A stretch of DNA of 58,309 nt, taken from contig JBNGIQ010008311.1 in NCBI GenBank assembly GCA_049999765.1, forward strand, positions 1 through 58,309, in the 5' to 3' direction. The notes beneath the pieces were generated by a model. That model worked only from the letters and a program-made list of their open reading frames with translations. It had not been told where the DNA came from and made no database searches. The stretch comes from Phaeoceros laevis. Its lineage: Eukaryota > Anthocerotophyta > Anthocerotopsida > Notothyladales. Shown here piece after piece: positions 1 to 11,849 of the stretch. Each line of letters starts with the position of its first letter. Positions within the stretch are counted from its first letter, which is position 1. Made by a program: the position numbers and the translations under genes.

Positions 1-1206
1 ATGTTGGCTCTATGACACCACCCTAAAAAACCGTCCCATCATAATGTATCCCGCTTGGAACCAATTTTTTTATGCAAGCCGGTTTAGTAAATTAATTATA
101 CTTTAAGATAAAAAGTATTAAATTTTCGTACAATTTACCATAACTTCATAAGCCCTACAATCCATAAATACATAAGTCACTAACTTATACACTAAGTACC
201 ACTGTAGTAAAATCTATAAGTGGGGACAACTTATAGGCCAAGCACCACTAATTTAAAAATGGATGGGAAAACTCATTCACTAAGTTCACATAATATTTAA
301 GTAATCACTAGATTCACTACCCCTACACCCCTATGTATTTTAATAGTAATCAATTTTTAACTAGTACTCTATATAGATTGTTTTTTATAGAATTGGATCA
401 AGCTTTACAACCTTCTCCCAAGATTCTCCCAAGAGGAGAAAATATTTTTGACTCCGGTTTGGATTTCCGTCCCACGCAGGGGTTGCCCTTACGGGCAGAG
501 TCTAGCGCGCAGGAAGGCGAGAATTCCACCCGCTAAAAAACTCCTCTCACACTCATTTGTCTAAAGTAAGACTGCTCTGCATTACTGCGTTGGCTTCCTG
601 CAAGAATTCGCATTAGTGCGTTGGCTTCCTGCAAGAATTCCACCCGCTAACAAACTCCTCTCACACTCATTTGTCTAAAGTAAGACTGCTATGCATTACT
701 GCGTGGGCTCCTTACTCCGTATAGATAGTCAGTTATTTTACTCCGTATGTATAGATAGTCAGTTATTTTACGGACTTTAATTTAAGTAACTAGTGACAAC
801 CGGATGATATGTTAAATGGGCAGATAATAGTCATAGAGGCTAAAATTTATTCTCTCCACTAGGTCTAGCCGGCCGGCGCGTCTTATTATACTGTTTCCAC
901 CAGGTCGGTCTAGCAAGTGCGTTGGTCTAGCAAGCGCGTCTTATTATACTGTTTGCCGGTTGCTGAGGAGCACTGGTCTACACTTGTTTAGAGTCTTTTG
1001 ACTCATCTCAATTTCAGACTACAACAATGTTGTTATGTGTCTAGTACCCATTTAGTGCTGCGAATCTACAGCAGCAGCAATGTTATGTACTAGTCTACTC
1101 ATTTGGTACTATCAAACTACAGCAGCAATGGTATGTAGTAGTAGTCTACTCATTGGTACTACAAGTCGTTGGAATGTACAAACTTGTGCCAGCAAACAAA
1201 TATAGA
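1..1206. repeat. AT-rich intergenic DNA with short direct repeats
   Basis: No gene is recognisable here. Several imperfect direct duplications are visible. A unit of about 80 bp starting gaattccacccgctaa occurs at 521 and again at 635. A block containing gcgcgtcttattatactgtt occurs at 876 and 934. A stretch with gatagtcagttatttta is doubled near 724-770. A unit of about 55-60 bp ending in ctactcat..ggtacta recurs between 1021 and 1170. The last 100-200 bp lie beside the stop codon of the antiporter gene and may include its 3' UTR. Confidence 0.6.
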
Positions 1207-3969
1207 CTACGCTGGAGATGCTTCTGGAGTGTTCACGTCTGTGATCCTCATAGTTTCTCCCTTGAAGGGAGTTGCGAGCTCGAAATCAAACTGTTGAATC
1301 ACCACTACGGAAGCTCTCACCTGCGGACCGCTGCTTGATGTCAAGGCATCACCAATTAGTCCCAATTCAGCGTGCTCTGCTGGGCTGTTGGCCAGATTGG
1401 CAATCAGGGCCGCTGGCTTCCTGCCTCGCCCGACTATCATCAAGTCGAACTCTCCTGTTTGTCCCACTTGCAGAGCTGCCGACACGGGGTCGGATGTGAC
1501 TTGCTCCTCGAAGACCACAGCAGGTGTGCCATCAGCAGCCTTGAGCTGTCCACACTCCTGCCTTGCACGGTTCAGGGCTTCTTCGTCCAAGTCATTCTGC
1601 TGCTTCGCGTCGATGCCAGTTGCTACCACAAAGTAGGAGTCAGAGGTACCAATTGCAAAGATCCCACCACTTGACCGCGAAGTTACATTCCTGGAATCCT
1701 TGAGAAGTTCTTCCTTAGGGATGTCCACCCTGTGCTCTGTGGTCTGGTTACCTGCTACGAACCTGATCACCTTCAACTTCACACCTGGATGCTCAACCAT
1801 CCTGCTGCCCAAGGCAAGAGCTTCTCTGTCATCTTGACCTCCGAAGAAGAGGACCACAGCAGAGTGATCAACAGTACTTGACGGGCGCTGTGCCATGCCT
1901 CCAAGGCCCCGATCCACTATAATTGCAACAGAGCAGGGAGCGTGCTGCAAAACTTTCTGGTTGACTGATCGAAATCCAGGATTGCCAGTCTCCAAACCAC
2001 CATCAAGCCGCTGATGCTTGTGAAATGGCAGAACTATGATGGAAGCCCGTTTTTCCTCTGCAGTGCCACATATGTCCTCGTGCATATCAGAAAAATTTGA
2101 GATGCATGTCATCGGCCGGACTGCTACCTTAGATAACTGGGCGTATGCCTCAAAAGCCACGACGATGTGGTCACTCCCATCCGCGCCTGCACGGTTGTTC
2201 CAGAAAGGTCGACCATCTCTTCTAACACGCTGTACCAACCTAATAGCAGACGACCGCTCAGACATCTCCATTAAATGCAGAATGTATAGCCGCAAAGCAT
2301 GCTTGCTAACACCCCTGGTGGCCTCCGCCAGATTGATCATGGCTGGCACATTCTTCATGCCCTGAACACAGGTCAACACCCTGAAGTCCTCCTTCCTTGC
2401 TTCCATGTCCAATTTCCTTCTCTTGTAGGGGACAGGATTTCGAGCCGGTTTGTATATCAGCATAACAATTGGCGTAGTCATGAATGTGGTGACCAGGGCC
2501 ATGATGACCATAATTGCAAAAACTTCGTCATTTAAAACCTGAAAAGCAAGTTGACGACTCAGTCTAAACAAAAGGAGAAGAAGATGACGAGCCATAAGCA
2601 AAGTAATTACAAGCACCTCATATCAAATACAGGCCATCGAAACCTACCCCTCTGTCCTTCCCAATGTTCAGAACGATGAGCTCGACCAATCCCTTGGTGT
2701 TCATCAGCGCACCAAGAGTCAGAGCCTTGCGGAATCCAACTTTGTGAAGCAAAGAGACCACCACTGTGCCAATTATTTTGCCTCCACATGCCACAACTAT
2801 CACCAGTACCAGCAAACCACCAGACTGAGAGCCCTTCACTGTCCCAATATTAGTCTTCAACCCGCTTGATGCAAAATACAGAGGAAGGAACAAAGTCATA
2901 ATAAGGTCTTCAAGTTTTTCAATCAGAATTCCTGCAAATGGCCCATCCTTTGGGATAATAAGTCCAAACAGGAATCCTCCGAAGATGGAGTGTATTCCAA
3001 TCAAGTCTGTGCAGAATCCAGCCACAAGAACCCCAGCCAAGGTTAAAGCCACGGTAATCTCTCTCACAGGCTCATTATCTGGCGTACGCCTGACCACCCA
3101 AGCCATCAAAGGCTTCACAACCACAAACATGAAGATCACAAAAGCTACTGATGAGAGCAGAACCCATGCCACAACTGAAGGGCTCCTGTGAGTGCCGCTC
3201 CCTGCATTGCCAGACAGGGCCACTGCAAGTGCCAAAAGAATCCAAGCAACCACATCATTGACTGCTGCGGCAGACATAGCCAGCTGCCCTACTTCGGTTG
3301 TCAACAGCTTCAGTTCTGCCAGAATTCGCGCCAGCACAGGGAAGGCAGTAATAGACATGGCAACTCCCATGAACACCAAAAAAGGAGCGAACTTGACTCC
3401 TGTTGCGATAGTGTTATGCAGCACCACAGACACTCCAACTCCTGCAGCGAAGGGGAGACATATGCCCGCTGCTGCAATGGATAGAGCATTTTTTCCTGTC
3501 TTCCGGACTGCTCGCAGATCCAGTTCCAGCCCGACCAGAAACAAGAAGAAGAGAAGTCCCAACCCGGCAACTGTGTCCAGAATGAGTATGCTGGGCTTAG
3601 GAAAGAGCTTATGAAGAAACTGTTCATTGCGGCCAAATACAGATGGTCCAAGGAGAATCCCGCCCTGCAAGTAAGTTTACAAGCCACTGCATTAGCTGCC
3701 AATACAAATTCAAAGATTTCGGCCTGAAGCTGCCAACAAAAATAAGCATGTGACTATGACCTATCACCATGATTAAATTCAGCTGGACAGGCATGCTCAT
3801 GGAAACTCACAATGATTTCTCCAATAACTCGAGGCTGTCGTAGAGGCTTCAAGATGAAGCCAACCGCTCTTGTAAGCACAAGAACAATACAAATCTGAAT
3901 AATGAGCAGAGGCAACGCGAAATCGATTGGATTGTCCCCCTGCCACGCTCCATTTGAGGTGGCCGGCAT
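1207..3969 (-). CDS. CHX-type cation/H+ antiporter, copy A
   Basis: Three exons: 3969-3811, 3664-2648 and 2538-1207, giving 835 residues, the usual size of plant CHX proteins. The start is chosen at the motif MPATSNGAWQGDNP, the typical CHX N-terminus; the frame stays open upstream to 4110 but shows no family similarity. Residues 1 to about 430 form the CPA2 membrane domain (RQPRVIGEIIGGILLGPS, FLVGLELDL, SITAFPVLARIL), with the conserved Asn-Asp pair in AAVNDVVAW at residues 189-190. The last 400 residues are the hydrophilic tail with the conserved KRRKLDMEARKEDFRVLTC and VLFFGGQDDREALALG segments. Both introns are phase 0 and share their positions with copy B at 7861-10638, so the pair arose by tandem duplication. 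Family members move K+ or other monovalent cations against protons in endomembranes or plasma membrane. Subfamily is not certain; it looks closest to the CHX17-20 group. Confidence 0.96.
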
Positions 3970-4144
3970 CTTGACTAGTCGTGCAAGTGAGGCTGCTCTT
4001 GCACCAGGCAACCTTAAGCTGGAAACCACCAAGTTAGTGGACAGCACAGCAAAGGGAAACGAGACAGGATCACAGTCCTGACTGCTGACAGCTTGGCAGC
4101 TCACCAGCACAGGAAAACAACAGGGTGCGGTGACCGGGCAGAAG

Positions 4145-4254
4145 CTTTGATGTTGAACTCTTGTGTTGCTCTCCTTATATAGAACTCTTGGCTGTGCAGT
4201 GACCGAGTACTAGAAACTTTGATGTTGAACTCTTGTGTTGCTCTCCTTATATAG
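4145..4254 (-). promoter_or_regulatory. Duplicated TATA-box promoter of CHX copy A
   Basis: On the minus strand the sequence CTATATAAG occurs at 4182-4174 and again at 4254-4246. Each copy lies at the same place in a 38-bp identical block (4145-4182 and 4217-4254) repeated with a 72-bp period. The sites lie about 205 and 277 bp upstream of the chosen ATG, so either would give a short ordinary 5' UTR. That both are used is inference; the duplicated boxes themselves are plain in the sequence. Confidence 0.55.
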
Positions 4255-4259
4255 ACCTC

Positions 4260-6190
4260 CTGTGCGGTGCTCCCCTTAATTGTTGAGGCCGCGTAAACGC
4301 GTCTCGGTGAGAGCAGATACAAGTCAGCTAACTACTCGAATTGTCCAAAGCTTGCCGGGAAGTGACAAGACCGAGCGAGCACCACCTTATTCTACAGGTT
4401 TATTCAGTACTCCCCCCGCTTGCGAGAGCTTCATGACACAAACCACAGCTCCCGCCTCGATCTGGAACAGGAGAAAAAATTGTGCTTCAAGACCGACAAG
4501 GCAAAGCAATTTTAAGCAGCCAAGCGCAAGAGGCCAGGATGCCTAGCGGACTGGCTCCAAGCACAGCAAATCCCCGTAATCCTCGAGGCCAGCAAGAAGC
4601 GCGGACAGCTTTAACCTCAGCTCCTGCACGCACTACGGTACAAGACGCCAAGGATCCCCCGCCATGCTCTACCAGCAGGCTTCTAGAGCACAAAGTCCGC
4701 AGCTACGGACTCGGCAGTTTTTGAAGCGCGGGCCTGCGGGCCCTTTCCTCGGCCAATTTTAGAAAGGGGTACCTCAGACGCGCCATGTTTAGCGGATAGA
4801 AGCGCCGAGGCAAGTAGGATTGGAGCACGTATACAAAGATAACTCTGTAGTCTTGAGACAAACGCAAAAAGGTCAGAAGGATGTCGTGCAGCAAGATACC
4901 ATATCTGGTACTCCTCCAGAATGTCCTCGTAATAACCATCACAGAAGGCTGTGAACTTCCAATGTTCACGGACTGACTCTAGTTAGTCAGCTCGCACCAA
5001 TATGAAAAGGTATCTAATTAAAAGGATGTGAACATGCGCGAAGCACGATGCACAGCTGATAGCTGGGGGGATGCACCTGTTCCTCGTGGGAATTGCAGGA
5101 GTATGATCAAATCGCTGCACAGACCTCAGCTCTCTTGCGGGCCCTGTTAACGTTGCACTAGCAGTACTTACTGCTGTCGTAGGAAATTGCAAAAATGAAT
5201 GGAATCGGACTGCCGGCCTGCAAAAAGATGAGCCAATCTAGCACTTGTGAAATCTTCATGAACGGGCAGAGATTGACACCAGCGTGCGGTTAACCTTAAG
5301 TATTCCTCCCAGCCTCCGTTGCTAGTGAATTCCACATATGGCATCGCCTCGTTAGCTCGTGGCTTGCCAGCATAGACATAGGTTTATTCCTCGCTATACT
5401 GCTGATCGCAATAAGATGGTTTGCATAGTCCGCTAAAGCTGTTGACAATGATGTATTGTCAAGTGTTATCTGTCTGATCGTCACCCTCTAGAAACTTGCA
5501 GGTGTGCTACTCTGGTGGCTGATTCTCAGCTCGGTTATTATTGCCCGCGTACATTGACAAGCCAAAGAGAAGATTAATTTTCTTATGCTGCAGCTAGCTA
5601 GCTAGCTGCAGCACAGAAACAGGGTCCCAAGCATGTGGAGGATATCATTGAAATCATTTTCGTGAGTGAAAAATTCAACAAGTGCTAACCTAAGGCTTGC
5701 ATCCTACCTGTAGGTGATAAATGACAAAAATACTCGAGCCGCTTGCTGGATCCATATATGCTATGGAGCAGCTTGTGACCTCACCCAAGAGTCCAAGACC
5801 CGACGACAAGCCAGTGGCTGGAGGAAGAATTGGCAGGGCTGCCCCACATTGTCCTCGCCAATGGCCTGGGAGAGAACCTTTCCTAGCTATAGGTACTCGA
5901 CACGTGGTCAATTGCAATCTATAGAGCTTCTTGTCCTCCTATTAAGTTGCATGCACATCAATGTCGTTTGCATGCATACTAGTGTTGGACCATAGTACGG
6001 TATTAGTACGCATCCATAAGTCCAACGCACCGGCAATTCCGACAGTGCTACTTATTGGGTGTTGACCACCTCTGCGAGATGCCAATGTGACGCAAGAACA
6101 ACCGTTTAAGCCGAAAGAACAAACGTAGAAAGGAACCCACACTTGAGACATGCAGGTAAGTACTGCACTGCATTCCTCTCACAAGCTTCG
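4260..6190. other. Intergenic region, no gene recognised
   Basis: I see no protein family similarity on either strand. Open frames are short (under 95 codons) and lack splice-supported continuation. A perfect short palindrome around ctgcagctagctagctagctgcag lies at 5588-5611. Confidence 0.5.
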
Positions 6191-6990
6191 TTTCCTTGTA
6201 CAGTACCAAGTCTAATGAAACAAAAATCTCCAGGTCATGTTTGAAAAAACCCGCAATAAAAACCTTAGTTATGGGAAACTTTGGTTCTTTCATAACGAAC
6301 CGGTTTCCAACGTTGGGACACGCTGGTTCGTATTTTATCGATGCATATTTCAAAAAATAAGATATATAGTGAAAAAAAAAGAAATACGTATAAAAAACCT
6401 GAATGAATCGGTACCGGGATAGGGGGCGTGCCCCCCTCGGTACGGGATAGGGGGCGTGCCCCCCATCCCAGTACCGATTCGTTCACGGGTTACTAACTAA
6501 TAAGCGCCCCCCATCCCGGTACATTGGGGGGCGAAGAAGTGTTGCACGCGAAGAACTGCGCTGCCCGCGCTGCCCTACACTGACGCTGCCGTCCGCCTCC
6601 AGTGCCACGTCCACGATGCCGCCATCGCCCGCCGCGCGGCCTGTGGTCTGGGTTCCGACATCGACCGGCGTGAAAGTGAGCGTGAGCGTGAACGCGAGAG
6701 GGAAGGGAGCGCCGGGAACGTGCGCGGGAGAGGGAGGAGCGCGAGCGCCGGGGAGCGACGCGACCACATGGATTGTCCACCCCTTAGTCACCTATTATAA
6801 CCTTAGTCACCTATTCAAGTAAATATTTTTGATAATTATAATTCATTATATTGGAATACGCAATTTCATACGATCGTATGAATCGCCTTTCCCGAAAACA
6901 ACCTGTTTCGGACGTATAAAACGTAAGATACATACCGAGGTTTCAAACTTTCCGGTAACTAAGATAAAAACTGGTGTTCTTCAATTGGTG
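6190..6990. mobile_element. Possible non-autonomous DNA element with GC-rich foldback core
   Basis: A 76-bp inverted repeat at 6405-6480 pairs gaatcggtaccgggatag with a near-complement ending in cccagtaccgattc, and holds two copies of gggatagggggcgtgcccccc. About 160 bp of AT-rich flank on the left (cttagttatgggaaactttgg, near 6264) resembles, in reverse complement, the right flank (ccggtaactaag near 6950-6964). This suggests decayed terminal inverted repeats around 6190 and 6990. No target-site duplication could be fixed, so the limits are approximate and the class unknown. Confidence 0.35.
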
Positions 6991-7860
6991 ATTGGTCTTA
7001 ACTCTTTGTCATGGACTATATTGCTCTATTTTGTGACCCTTTATTTCGTCACAGTGTGGTCTTTATCCCGTCATACACCAGAAGAAACTTTTCTTCTTCA
7101 AGCATGTCAAAAAGTCCTTCCTTTCTTCGCTGCCTTTTAGCTTCACGAAGAAGGCGAGGTCCTGAGCATTCTCTACTTCACAAGGTCATTGCTTCTTTCT
7201 CATGGTGGAGCAGATTTTGAACCGAGAAGGAGAAGGAATGTTGTGGTAAACGTTGTTCCACTTCGCTGTACGCCAGGCATACTGAGTACGAGCCACGGAA
7301 CAGCAGATGCCTTGGATGTGCACGCAGATCTAGAAGCTTCAGCACCTTCAAGCTGTGACCTTAGAACAGATTTCAAGGTGTTGTTTTGCTTTCTCAGTTT
7401 AAAAAATGTCTCACGTAGGTTCTGTACATGTTGCAGGTGCCTCAAATACCAGAGCGGCAGCAGCTCATGGTTTAATCATATCCTCCTGCTAATAAGGATT
7501 CTAACAAGAAAAAGTGTCCTAACGACCAATGAGCTGTAAACTCTACTCAGAATCAGAATCCTGTATGGTACACAATAGAATGAGTCTTCTGAGGCATGTT
7601 TCTAACCGTCAGAAGCAGAAATACGCACTCCTGTCTGCAACACCAGCCTCCCGCCGAAGCCCAAGGGTGACTTGTGGCAAGCCTGTTGGACTGACCTCAA
7701 CAGCTTGACCATGCAGTTTTACAGGACCTAGGTGGCGACGGCGGGTTTTCACAAGCAATGAAAACTTCGAAAGAGCCAATCCCATGAAGGTCACGTGGCA
7801 TAAGGCCACGTGGCATGAAGGTCAGGCCAGAGTGTGAAGTGTCTCGTCTGTTGCCAGAAG
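6991..7860. other. Intergenic region downstream of CHX copy B
   Basis: No gene recognised. Open frames of 70-116 codons on the plus strand around 7000-7540 show no family motifs and no codon pattern like the neighbouring genes. The stretch next to 7861 probably includes the 3' UTR of CHX copy B. Confidence 0.45.
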
Positions 7861-10638
7861 CTAGGAAGGAGAAGTGTCGAGGGAGTTACCATCGGTTATT
7901 GTGAGGGGACCACCACCGAAGGCAACTGCAAGCTCAGGGTCAAACTGTTGGACAATAACAACAGAGGCTGTTACCTTTGAGCCACTGCTGGACGATGTCA
8001 GGACATCTCCAATGAGTCCGAGCTCAGCATGCTCTGCTGGATAGTCGGCGAAATTGGCAATCAGAGACGATGGCTTCCTCCCACGCCCTGTTATGATCAA
8101 GTCAAAGTCACCGGATTGTCCAACTTGTACAGCTGCTGCCACAGGATCAACCACAACTTGGTCTTCAAATACTACTGTGGGCGTCCCATCAGCAGACTTC
8201 AAATGCTCCGTGTCCTGCTTAATTTTTGTGAGAGCCTCTGCATCCAGCTCACTTTGCTGCTTCGTGTCCACCCCAACAGTGATGACATGGTAGGCATCCG
8301 AAGTATCCCGACTACCAAAGAGAGCATTTGGTCGTCCAGCAGGTCCATGCCTAGGCCCACTAGGTGCTTCGTCCTTTGATATAGACATTGTGTGTTCCAT
8401 GGCCCTGCTATCTGCTATGAACCTAATCACCTTGAGCTTCACACCTGGATGCTCTGCCATTCTGCTTCCTAAGGCCAGTGCTTCTCTATCATCTTGTCCT
8501 CCGAAGAACAGGACAACAGCAGAGTGGTCAACACTGCTTGGGGGTCGTTGGACGATTCCCCCTAGGCCCCGATCCACCACAATGGCAACAGAGCAGGGGG
8601 CATGCAGCAAAACCTTCTGGTTGACAGATCGAAAACCTGGATTCCCTGTCTCTAAACCACCATCCAGGCGTTGATACTTATGGAAAGGCAACATAATAAT
8701 GGCAGCTCGCTTATCCTCTGCAGTGCCACATATGTCCTCATGCATATCAGTGAAGTTTGAGATGCAAGTCATCGGCCTGACTGCTACCTTGGATAACTGG
8801 GCATAAGCTTCAAAAGCAACAACAATTTGATCTCTCCCTTCTGTGCCTGCTCTGTTATTCCAGAATGGTCGACCATCTTTTCTTGCCCGCTGCACCAGCA
8901 TAATGGCAGACGACCTCTCTGACAGTTCCACCAGATGCAGGATGTAAAGCCGTAGAGCACGTTTTCTTGTTCCCCTAGTAGCTTCTGTCAGATTGATCAT
9001 GGCAGGGACATTCTTCATGCCATGAACACAGGTCAGAACTCTGAAATCTTCCTTTCTTGCTTCCATGTCTAACTTCCTCCTCTTGTAAGGAACAGGATTC
9101 CGAGCTGGCTTGTAGATCAGCATAACAAGAGGGGTTGTGATGAACGTAGTGAACAGAGCCATGATAACCATGATTGCGAAAACTTCATCATTCAGAACCT
9201 GCATAGGGCATTGAACACATCAGCACCGCAAAACCTCTGCGTTCAATTCTGCTATACATGCTGGAATGATTGTGGATTATGAACATAACAAACAGCTAGA
9301 AGCACATTTCAACAGGAGTTAGTAAGACCTACCCCTCTGTCCTTTCCAATGTTCAAGACGATGAGCTCAACCAACCCCTTCGTATTCATGAGCACACCAA
9401 GAGCAATAGCCTTCCGAAAAGTAACTCTGAACAGCTTTGTGACCACAAAGGTACCAATTATCTTCCCACCACATGCGACAGCTATCACCAGAACCAATAG
9501 GCCACCAGATTGTGCTCCTTTCACAGATCCTATGTTAGTCTTCAAGCCACTTGATGCAAAATATAGGGGAAGGAATAAAATCATGATAAGGTCTTCAATC
9601 TTCTCAATCAAAAGCCCTGCAAACGGTCCATCCTTCGGGATAACAAGTCCAAACAAGAATCCTCCAAAGATGGAGTGAATGCCAATAGCATCTGTGCAGA
9701 ATCCGCAAACGAGGACTCCAGCCAGAGTCAAAGCAATGGTCATCTCCCTCACAGGCTCGCTGTCTTGTGTTCGCCTGACTACCCAAGCCATCAGAGGCTT
9801 GACGACCACAAACATAATAATCACAAAAGCCAAGGACGAAAGCAGAACCCACGCAACAACTGCAGGGCTTTTATGCCCCTTGCCGGTGCCACTGTTGCCA
9901 GAGAGTGCAACAGCTAGGGCCAAAAGAACCCAAGCCACCACATCATTAACTGCTGCGGCAGACATGGCCATCTGACCTACATCGGTGGTCAGAAGTTTCA
10001 GCTCAGCAAGGATTCTAGCAAGAACTGGGAATGCAGTGATGGACATCGCCACTCCCATGAACACCAAAAATGGAGCGAATTTAACTCCTTTAGCAATGGT
10101 GTTATGGAGGACAACAGACACTCCAACTCCAGCAACGAAGGGCAACGATATGCCAGCTGCTGCAATGGCCAGGGCTTGCCTTCCAGTTCTGCGCACAGCT
10201 GCCAGATCCAGTTCCAGACCAACCAGAAACAAGAAGAACAGAAGTCCCAATCCTGCAACCGTATCCAGAATTAATAGGCTCGATTTTGGAAATAGGTAGT
10301 GCAGAAACTTTTCGCTATGCCCAAACACCGAGGGTCCAAGGAGGATGCCACCCTGCGTGCACAAAGGTTCGGTCCAAGCTTCCCTGAATTAGGAAAATAT
10401 TGCGAGACACAGCAGAGCGCCTAATGCTGATGCAGACGGAAAATTTCGTGGCGTACTCTGGAGAAAGGGTTGGACTTACAATGATTTCTGCAATGACTCG
10501 AGGCTGCCTCAGAGGCTTCAAGACAAACCCGATCGCCCTCGTAAGGATGAGCACGATACAGATTTGAATGATGAGCAGAGGCAGGGAGAAATGAATTGGG
10601 TTGTCCCCCTGCCATGCTCCATTCGAGGTGGCCGGCAT
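7861..10638 (-). CDS. CHX-type cation/H+ antiporter, copy B
   Basis: Three exons: 10638-10480, 10352-9333 and 9198-7861, giving 838 residues. Exon 1 has exactly the same length (159 nt) as in copy A and begins with the same MPATSNGAWQGDNP motif, which fixes the start. Intron positions and phases match copy A. The membrane domain carries FLVGLELDL, SITAFPVLARIL and the conserved ND pair in AAVNDVVAW. The cytosolic tail repeats KRRKLDMEARKEDFRVLTC and FFGGQDDREALALGSRM. Differences from copy A concentrate in the tail (the spacer after HTMSISKDEAPSGPR and the extreme C-terminus), as expected when the transport domain is under stronger constraint. The reading frame is intact. A 100-N gap begins 41 bp upstream of the ATG, so the 5' UTR is incomplete here. 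Cation/H+ exchange across an endomembrane or the plasma membrane is expected. Confidence 0.96.
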
Positions 10639-10678
10639 TTTCACCGAATAAACTTCCCCCTGAGTGATTCTTCCCCAC

Positions 10679-10778
10679 NNNNNNNNNNNNNNNNNNNNNN
10701 NNNNNNNNNNNNNNNNNNNNNNNNNNNNNNNNNNNNNNNNNNNNNNNNNNNNNNNNNNNNNNNNNNNNNNNNNNNNNN
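10679..10778. other. Assembly gap (100 N)
   Basis: Exactly 100 unknown bases, a common placeholder for a gap of unknown size. It lies in the probable 5' UTR or 5' UTR intron of CHX copy B. Confidence 0.99.
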
Positions 10779-11680
10779 ATTGCCCGCAGGTGCCTTTCTT
10801 CCCTCCTCGGCACAGGAGGGAACCAGTGGACTAGCACAAGCGCTCAGCAAGACAGCCATCTCCCCGACCTTTCCAAGGTAAGAGACATGTGTAGGACTTG
10901 CGAGGAAATGAGTATGCGGTAGAAACGCCCTGCGCAAGTTCGTCCCAACAACAAATGCATGAGATGATGCGCGCTGCAACACATGCTGCCAGACCTCAGA
11001 GGAATCAACTCCTGAAATCAATCCCATGCGCTTGCAATCACTCCCACTCCACTTGAACAACGATAAATTACTTCCACACGTTGGCGCGTTCTCGTAGCAC
11101 ATGCTTTTGCATTCTAAGCTTCCCTAACCGTGCATGCATCCTCGCCGGATGAACAACTCCACACCAAAAACCGCCTCAGCTATTCCGCACTTCAACACAG
11201 CGCTGCACAGTTGGAGGAAAAAAACAGCACGTCCCCCAGACCCGTCCCCTACAGCAGGGAGAACAAACTGCATGCGCAGCTGCAATGCCCAACCTCTACA
11301 AGCACTCCGCTTCCATCTCTCATCACAGACCAGGAATACCAATCACCGATTTTGAGAGGGAATGGAACTGTCAACAGTGAACTCCAAAGTCTCCACAATT
11401 GACAATTCCCCCCGCCAGAGCGCTTCTAGCAGGATAGGAGACACATATCCGGCAACCACAAGCTGAAACCAATCAAAATTGTAGACAGTCTAGCGACGAT
11501 GGGCAGCTACCGCTTTGCAAAAGTTCTGCACAGAGCGAGCCGCTCCACAGCTCACCTCGCATGTGCAGCCCCGCGCAGCAACGGAAATCTGCGAGAATGA
11601 GCTCGGAAGGGATAAAAAAACCCCTAGGAAGGTGCAAGCGCAGTAGCTGATCGAACGCGATGATGGCTTCTTGTCCGACA

Positions 11681-11753
11681 GCGAGCGAGCGAGCGAGCGA
11701 GCGACGAAGAAAGAGCGTAGTGTGAGCCCGACGCTGCGACCTTCCTTATATGG
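11681..11753 (-). promoter_or_regulatory. Candidate promoter of CHX copy B with GCGA repeat
   Basis: Minus-strand CCATATAAGG at 11753-11744 is TATA-like and resembles the box of copy A (both flanked by AAGGA on the transcript side). Just downstream in the transcript lies a (GCGA)n microsatellite at 11681-11705. The distance to the ATG (about 1.1 kb, with a gap inside) would require a long or intron-containing 5' UTR. This is inference from position and motif only. Confidence 0.35.
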
Positions 11754-11849
11754 GCGGCGACGTGTCCCGGGCCTCCGGAGCCTTCCTCGGCAGCAGACAC
11801 CTAAGGTCGGTCGCAGCTGGGGCCACCCACCCATATGTGAATGTACGAA

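Noticed and set aside
7011-7539. Plus-strand ORFs of 69-116 codons before CHX copy B
   Set aside because: No similarity, no consistent splice model; overlapping frames on both strands look equally random.
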